DNA from: Nonomuraea sp. SYSU D8015
Lineage (GTDB): Bacteria > Actinomycetota > Actinomycetes > Streptosporangiales > Streptosporangiaceae
Assembly: GCF_008065375.1 (NCBI RefSeq)
Contig: NZ_VJYI01000001.1
Coordinates: 992,001-1,056,000, forward strand
Length of the DNA: 64,000 nucleotides
Reading direction: 5' to 3'
Under the pieces are notes generated by a model, which had not been told where the DNA came from, ran no database searches, and saw only the letters and a program-made list of their open reading frames with translations. The translations under genes were made by a program, and so were the position numbers. Below, one piece after another: positions 59,864 through 64,000 of this stretch (its first letter is position 1; each line of letters starts with the position of its first letter).

Positions 59864-60433
59864 ATGCTGACATTTCGATCCGCGGTCACGCTGATGGCGG
59901 CCGCCCTGCTGGTCACCGCCTGCGGCGGGCAGGGGGAGGGGGCCGGTAACCCGGCGGCGACGGCGGCCCCGCACGCCGCGAGTGCGTCCTCGGCCTCCAG
60001 CGGGCCCGCCGCCGCTGAGGCGGGGGTCCCGGAAGCGCTGAAGTTCTCGGCCACGACGCTCGACGGCAAGGCGTTCCAGGGGGAGAGCCTGGCCGGCAAG
60101 CCCGTGGTCTTCTGGTTCTGGGCGCCGTGGTGTCCCAAGTGCATGTCCGAGGCGCCGCACGTCAAGGCCGCCGCCGCCGAGTACGGCGACGTCGCCTTCG
60201 TCGGCGTGGCCGGGCTGGACACCGAGGCGGCGATGAAGGAGTTCGTCCAGCGCACCAAGACGGAGAACTTCCCGCATCTGTCGGACGAGAAGGGGGCCGT
60301 GTGGACGAAGCTGGGCGTCAGCCAGCAGTCCACGTTCGTGTTCATGAAGCCGGACGGCACCACCGCCAAGGCGTCGGGACCGCTCGGCAAGGAGCAGCTG
60401 GACGACCTCGTCCGCGCGCTGCGCGGCGGGTGA
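59864..60433 (+). CDS. TlpA/thioredoxin-like redox lipoprotein, 189 aa
   Basis: Lipoprotein signal with lipobox LVTAC (C20), an Ala/Ser-rich linker to about 55, then a thioredoxin-fold domain. The redox motif is WAPWCPKC (C90, C93) and the cis-Pro region is QQSTFVFMKPDG, in which the usual cis-Pro is Thr or nearby. It would be anchored outside the membrane and reduce or form disulfides. The CcdA-type gene 64 bases downstream supplies electrons, so the pair makes one extracytoplasmic thiol-reduction system. Confidence 0.9.
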   Translation: MLTFRSAVTLMAAALLVTACGGQGEGAGNPAATAAPHAASASSASSGPAAAEAGVPEALKFSATTLDGKAFQGESLAGKPVVFWFWAPWCPKCMSEAPHVKAAAAEYGDVAFVGVAGLDTEAAMKEFVQRTKTENFPHLSDEKGAVWTKLGVSQQSTFVFMKPDGTTAKASGPLGKEQLDDLVRALRGG

Positions 60434-60497
60434 CGGCGGTGGCCGGACCGTACGACGGGGCAGTGGCGCCCGGACCCCGCGGCGGGGGAGCGGTCGC

Positions 60498-61349
60498 GTG
60501 AGCTCCGCCGACCTCCCGCTCGCCCTGGCGCTCACCGCCGGGACCGTGGCCGCGTTCAACCCGTGCGGCTTCGCCATGTTGCCCGCCTACCTCACGCTCC
60601 TGATCGCCGACGAGGGGCCGGGCCGGAGGCGGCCTCTCGCGAGGGCGCTGGTGCTGTCGGGCGCCATGACGGCCGGGTTCGTCACGGTTTTCGGGCTGTT
60701 CGGGCTCGCCGTCACCGCGCTGGCCGTGTCGGTGGGCCGCTACCTGCCCTGGGCGACGATCGTCATCGGGGTGGCGCTGACCGGACTCGGCCTGTGGCTG
60801 CTGTCCGGGCGCGAGCTGCTCCTGCGCCTGCCCGGACTGGCCACCGGCCGCCCCACGACCTCGCCGCTGTCCCTGTACGGCTACGGCCTGTCGTACGCAG
60901 TGGCCTCCCTGTCCTGCACCGTCGGGCCGTTCCTGGCGGTCACCTCGGCCTCCCTGTCGGGCGGCGGGCTGTTCGGCGGGCTGGCGGCGTTCGCGGCGTA
61001 CGGGCTCGGCATGGGCCTGGTCGTGGCCGCGCTGTCGCTGGCGGTGGCGCTCGCCCACGCCGCCGCGGTGGCCCGGCTGCGGCGGCTGCTGCCGTACGTG
61101 TCCAGGGCCGGCGGGGCGCTGCTGGCCCTGGCCGGCCTGTACGTCACCTACTACGGCTGGTACGAGCTGCGCGTCCTGTCCGGGGAGGCGGCCGACGACC
61201 CGGTCGTGGACGCCGCGACCGCCGTCCAGGGCTGGATCACCGACCGGTTGTCGGACGTGAGCCCGGCCTGGTTCGTCCTCGCGCTCGCCCTCCTGGCCGC
61301 GGCCGGCCTCGCGCTGCGGCGGGCCCGCCGCACCCGTCCGTCGCGCTGA
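60498..61349 (+). CDS. CcdA/DsbD-type thiol-electron transporter, 283 aa
   Basis: Six or seven membrane helices with the two redox cysteines C23 (AFNPCGFAMLP) and C140 (ASLSCTVGPF), the pair that carries electrons from cytoplasmic thioredoxin across the membrane. GTG start behind GGGGGAG. It follows the TlpA-like lipoprotein gene. Longer than minimal CcdA (about 240) because of an extra C-terminal helix after a periplasmic loop (VQGWITDRLSDVSPAW). Confidence 0.9.
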   Translation: MSSADLPLALALTAGTVAAFNPCGFAMLPAYLTLLIADEGPGRRRPLARALVLSGAMTAGFVTVFGLFGLAVTALAVSVGRYLPWATIVIGVALTGLGLWLLSGRELLLRLPGLATGRPTTSPLSLYGYGLSYAVASLSCTVGPFLAVTSASLSGGGLFGGLAAFAAYGLGMGLVVAALSLAVALAHAAAVARLRRLLPYVSRAGGALLALAGLYVTYYGWYELRVLSGEAADDPVVDAATAVQGWITDRLSDVSPAWFVLALALLAAAGLALRRARRTRPSR

Positions 61350-61356
61350 CCTCCGG

Positions 61357-62469
61357 TCACTCCTCCAGGACGCGCTGGGCGACGGCGAAGGCGGCGTTGG
61401 CCGCGGGGACGCCGCAGTAGACGGCCGTCTGCAGGAGCACCTCGCCGATCTCGTCCGGGGTGAGGCCGTTGCGGAGCGCGGCGCGCACGTGCATGGCCAG
61501 CTCCTCGAGGTGGCCGTGGGCCACGAGCGCGGTCAGCGTGACGCAGCTGCGGGTACGCCGGTCCAGGCCCGGCCGGGTCCAGATCTCGCCCCACGCGTAG
61601 CGGGTGATGAGGTCCTGGAAGTCCCTGGTGAACGGGGTGGTGCGGGCGATCGCCCGGTCCACGTGCGCGTCGCCCAGCACCTCGCGCCGCACCCGCATGC
61701 CCGGCGTGGCGGGCAGGTGGGCGAGGAGCGCGGCCGTGACGCGCTCGGGCTGGTCGACGTTGGCCAGGTGGGCGGCGCCGGGGAGCTCCACGAGCGTGGC
61801 GCCGGGGATGCCGTCGGCCAGCTCCCTGGCGTGCGCGGGCGGAGTCGCCGGGTCGTCCCGCCCGGCCACCACCAGGGTGGGGGCCTTGACGTCGGCCAGC
61901 GAGTCGCGCAGGTCGTAGGTCGCCAGGGCGTCGCAGCAGGCCGCGTACCCCTCGGGGTCGGCGGCGGCCAGGTCGTCCAGCAACGCCTGCGCGGGCCGGC
62001 CGGCGAACCAGCGCTTGGCCGTGGCCTCCAGCAGCTGCGCCGTGCCCCCGTCGCGGACCAGCCGTGCCCGGTCCCGCCACGCCTGCGGCTCGCCGAACGT
62101 GGCCGAGGAGCAGATCATCGCCAGCGACCGCACCCGGTCGGGGTGGCGGACCGCCAGGGTCGCGCCGATCGCGCCGCTGATGGAGACGCCCGCGTAGTGG
62201 AAGCCGCCGAAGCCGTACGCGTCCGCCGCCTCCAGCACCATGCGCGCCAGTTCGTCGACGGTGAGCGCACCGGCCTGGCCTCCGTGACCGATCGATCCGG
62301 CGGCGGGCGGAGGGGAGCCGCCGTGGCCGGGCAGGTCGAATCTGAGCACTCGGAAGGTCCGCGCGAGCGCGGCCAGCTGCGGCTCCCACAGGCGCAGGGA
62401 GGTGCCGATCGACGGCCCGAGGATCAGCGGCTCCCCGCTCTCCGGGCCGTCAAGCCGGTGCTGCAACAT
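61357..62469 (-). CDS. pcaL: Fused 3-oxoadipate enol-lactonase / 4-carboxymuconolactone decarboxylase (PcaD-PcaC)
   Basis: Residues 1-250 form an alpha/beta hydrolase (nucleophile S96 in AGVSISGA, acid in VAGRDDP, His in GAAHLANVDQP) matching PcaD. Residues about 255-370 are PcaC-like carboxymuconolactone decarboxylase (RTRSCVTLTALVAHGHLEEL with NGLTPDEIGEVLLQTAVYCG). Fused versions, called PcaL, are known in actinomycetes. It carries out the last two ring-derived steps to 3-oxoadipate. ATG 62469 is 2 bases after the pcaB stop, with GGAGGAG at the end of pcaB. Stop lies 7 bases from the convergent ccdA-like gene. Confidence 0.92.
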   Translation of the reverse strand: MLQHRLDGPESGEPLILGPSIGTSLRLWEPQLAALARTFRVLRFDLPGHGGSPPPAAGSIGHGGQAGALTVDELARMVLEAADAYGFGGFHYAGVSISGAIGATLAVRHPDRVRSLAMICSSATFGEPQAWRDRARLVRDGGTAQLLEATAKRWFAGRPAQALLDDLAAADPEGYAACCDALATYDLRDSLADVKAPTLVVAGRDDPATPPAHARELADGIPGATLVELPGAAHLANVDQPERVTAALLAHLPATPGMRVRREVLGDAHVDRAIARTTPFTRDFQDLITRYAWGEIWTRPGLDRRTRSCVTLTALVAHGHLEELAMHVRAALRNGLTPDEIGEVLLQTAVYCGVPAANAAFAVAQRVLEE

Positions 62470-62471
62470 CG

Positions 62472-63755
62472 TCACTCCTCCTCCAGTGCCCGGTCGACGA
62501 GGACGCCGGCGGAGCCGGTCGATCCGGGCAGGGTTCCGGGCAGGGTCAGGTTGGCGCGCATGCGCTCGGGGTGTACGCGCAGGTCTTCGACCAGCTCGAC
62601 GGCGTCGCGGGCGGCCCCGGCCACCAGGCGGAGCGCCTCGCGCAGCGGCTGCCACTCGGCGTGCCAGGCGCCGGAGGGGCGCTCGTCCTCGGCGGCGAGC
62701 GAGCCGTACAGGACGGCGGCCAGCGCCGGCACCTGGCGGGCCGCGGCGGCGATCATCACGGACCTGACCGGATTGTGCTTGTGCGGCATGGACGAGGAAC
62801 CGCCGCCGACGCCCTCGGACAGCTCGCCGATCTCGGTACGCGACAGCACGAGCACGTCGGCCGCCATCTTGCCCAGCGCCCCCGCCGCGAACGCCAGCGC
62901 CCCGCCGAGATCGGCGACCGGTGTCCGCACCACGTGCCACGGGAGGATCGGCTCGGCGAGCCCGACCTCCCCGGCGAACCGGGCCACGAGCCGCAGCGCC
63001 ACGTCCTCACCCGGCCGGCCCACGTCCGGCCGACCGGCCCCGCCGGCAGCCCACGTCTCGGCACGCGCCTGCCCCTCGACGTCTTCGTCCGCCGGCGCGG
63101 TGTGAGCGCTTCCCGCCTGGACGGCGGCGCTGTCCGGTGGCTCGGGGTGGAAGGCCGCCAGGGTGCCGGCCGCGCCGCCGAGCTGCGCGGGGAGCGCCTC
63201 ACGCGCCGTGCGCAGCCGGGCCAGGGCGTCGGCGGCCAGCTTGCGCCACCCCGCCGCCTTGAGCCCGAACGTGGTCGGCACGGCCTGCTGCGTGAGCGTC
63301 CGCGCGGCCATCGGCGTGTCGCGGTGCTCGGCCGCCAGCCGGCCCAGCGCGGCCACCACCCGCTCGACGTCCCCCAGCACCGGTCCCAGCGCACGGTACG
63401 AGACCAGCATGAGCGCGGTGTCCACGATGTCCTGGCTGGTCGCGCCCCGATGGACGAAAGCCCCGAACGGCCCCGCGGCCGCGCGAAGATCCTCCACGAG
63501 CGGGATGACGGGGTTGCCGCCGGACCGCGCCCGGCGGACCAGCCCAGGCAGGTCGAACGCCCCGGCCCGCGCCGCGGCGGCCACCGCCTCGGCGGCCTCC
63601 GCCGGCGCCAGCCCGAGCGCCGCCTGCGCCCGGACCAGCGCGACCTCGGCGTCCAGCAGGGCACGCAGGACGGCGACGTCCCCGGTCTCCTCGGCCGCGC
63701 CCCGCATGGGGGACAACAGGCCCAGGTCCGCGGCGGGCGGGTCACCCGAAGTCAA
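62472..63755 (-). CDS. pcaB: 3-carboxy-cis,cis-muconate cycloisomerase with an insertion, 427 aa
   Basis: Fumarase/aspartase superfamily lyase. The family signature GGSSSMPHKHNPV and FVHRGATSQDIVDTAL identify it as PcaB, the lactonising step of the protocatechuate pathway. Between TLAAFHPEP and VALRLVARFAGEVGLAEP there is about 40-45 residues of acidic, low-complexity sequence (for example ADEDVEGQARAE) where PcaB proteins normally run on directly. TTG 63755 is the probable start: it gives the usual SGDPPAADLGLLSP lead and has GAAGGAG upstream. It overlaps the pcaG end by 14 bases. Confidence 0.9.
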   Translation of the reverse strand: MTSGDPPAADLGLLSPMRGAAEETGDVAVLRALLDAEVALVRAQAALGLAPAEAAEAVAAAARAGAFDLPGLVRRARSGGNPVIPLVEDLRAAAGPFGAFVHRGATSQDIVDTALMLVSYRALGPVLGDVERVVAALGRLAAEHRDTPMAARTLTQQAVPTTFGLKAAGWRKLAADALARLRTAREALPAQLGGAAGTLAAFHPEPPDSAAVQAGSAHTAPADEDVEGQARAETWAAGGAGRPDVGRPGEDVALRLVARFAGEVGLAEPILPWHVVRTPVADLGGALAFAAGALGKMAADVLVLSRTEIGELSEGVGGGSSSMPHKHNPVRSVMIAAAARQVPALAAVLYGSLAAEDERPSGAWHAEWQPLREALRLVAGAARDAVELVEDLRVHPERMRANLTLPGTLPGSTGSAGVLVDRALEEE

Positions 63756-64000
63756 GGAAGACCGTCTCCTTCTCGCCCTGCAGGTGGATGTCGAACCGGT
63801 AGACGCCCTCGCGCTCCCGCGCCGCGACCAGCGTCTCCCTCCGGTGCGGCGGCAGCGCGTCGAGGAAGGCGTCGGGGCCGAAGTAGATGCGGGTGTACAG
63901 GTGGTGGAGCAGGCCGCGGGCGAACACGCACACGCTGATGTACCCGTTGCCCGGCATGAGCGTACGCAGCGCGTACCGGCCGTCGGCGTCGGTCGGCACC
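63742..64000 (-). CDS. pcaG: Protocatechuate 3,4-dioxygenase alpha subunit, C-terminal part (cut by window edge)
   Basis: The last 86 residues of an intradiol dioxygenase alpha chain: DADGRYALRTLMPG, GYISVCVFARGLLHHLYTRI and YRFDIHLQGEKETVFLDFG. The alpha subunit lacks the iron ligands, which are in PcaH, so it has a structural role in the alpha-beta pair that cleaves protocatechuate. The start lies beyond the right edge. First gene seen of the pca operon G-B-L. Confidence 0.88.
   Translation of the reverse strand, partial: VPTDADGRYALRTLMPGNGYISVCVFARGLLHHLYTRIYFGPDAFLDALPPHRRETLVAAREREGVYRFDIHLQGEKETVFLDFG

Overview
The window is very GC-rich, uses GTG and TTG starts freely, has many Tat (twin-arginine) signals and carries PaaX, MarR, SpoIIE-phosphatase and KstD families together. 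This points to a soil actinomycete of the Streptomyces/Streptosporangiaceae (Nonomuraea-like) type; the exact genus is an inference. The DNA looks like an accessory chromosomal region: short catabolic operons, many one-component regulators, several exported flavoenzymes and a notable number of decayed genes. I saw no rRNA, tRNA, CRISPR array, insertion sequence or phage gene.

Left part (1-12.1 kb). A tightly overlapped minus-strand operon encodes two FAH-fold hydrolases, an extradiol-type dioxygenase, an ACMSD-like amidohydrolase, a flavin monooxygenase and a cyclase-family hydrolase. A LysR regulator is divergent from it, and an amidase stands at the left end. It reads as a route that hydroxylates, cleaves and hydrolyses an aromatic acid of unknown identity. 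It is followed by gene debris: an acyl-CoA-dehydrogenase-like pseudogene, an MFS transporter and an erythromycin-esterase homologue that have both lost their 5' ends where they meet head to head, and a serine hydrolase without its SxxK motif.

12-25.5 kb. An RTX-like secreted protein is followed by a P450, an indoleamine 2,3-dioxygenase (IDO), a TetR regulator and an aldo/keto reductase. The TetR gene and the reductase share one operator type. Next come an alpha/beta-hydrolase remnant, a second TetR, a siderophore-type ABC pair behind an iron box, a solitary amino-acid-binding lipoprotein, a SecD-P1-like membrane protein and an orphan histidine kinase.

25.5-33 kb. A secreted ammonia-lyase homologue lacking the Ala-Ser-Gly cofactor motif converges on a two-gene operon for a Tat-exported flavin amine oxidase and a secreted RidA protein. 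Two overlapping NarL-type histidine kinases follow; the first has Tyr where the phospho-acceptor His should be.

33-41 kb. This is a sugar-acid locus: KduD-like SDR, zinc alcohol dehydrogenase, L-fuconate dehydratase, FadR-type GntR regulator and an ACS-family transporter, tied together by CATCAGATG sites. A very strong terminator, an eroded FGGY kinase and a SorC regulator follow.

41-54 kb. MocR and PaiB-like regulators, a beta-lactamase-fold protein, PaaX, MarR, a glyoxalase-like protein, an epimerase pseudogene, a Tat-exported BBE-type oxidase, a 775-bp repeat-rich spacer, a Tat-exported KstD, and a translationally coupled trio of ChrB-like regulator, 93-residue decapeptide-repeat ORF and MFS transporter.

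54-64 kb. SpoIIE phosphatase, PhoX phosphatase behind a PHO box, a PLP desulfhydrase/deaminase, a TylF-like methyltransferase, a TlpA-CcdA redox pair, and the start of a protocatechuate operon (pcaG end, pcaB, fused pcaD-pcaC) running off the right edge.
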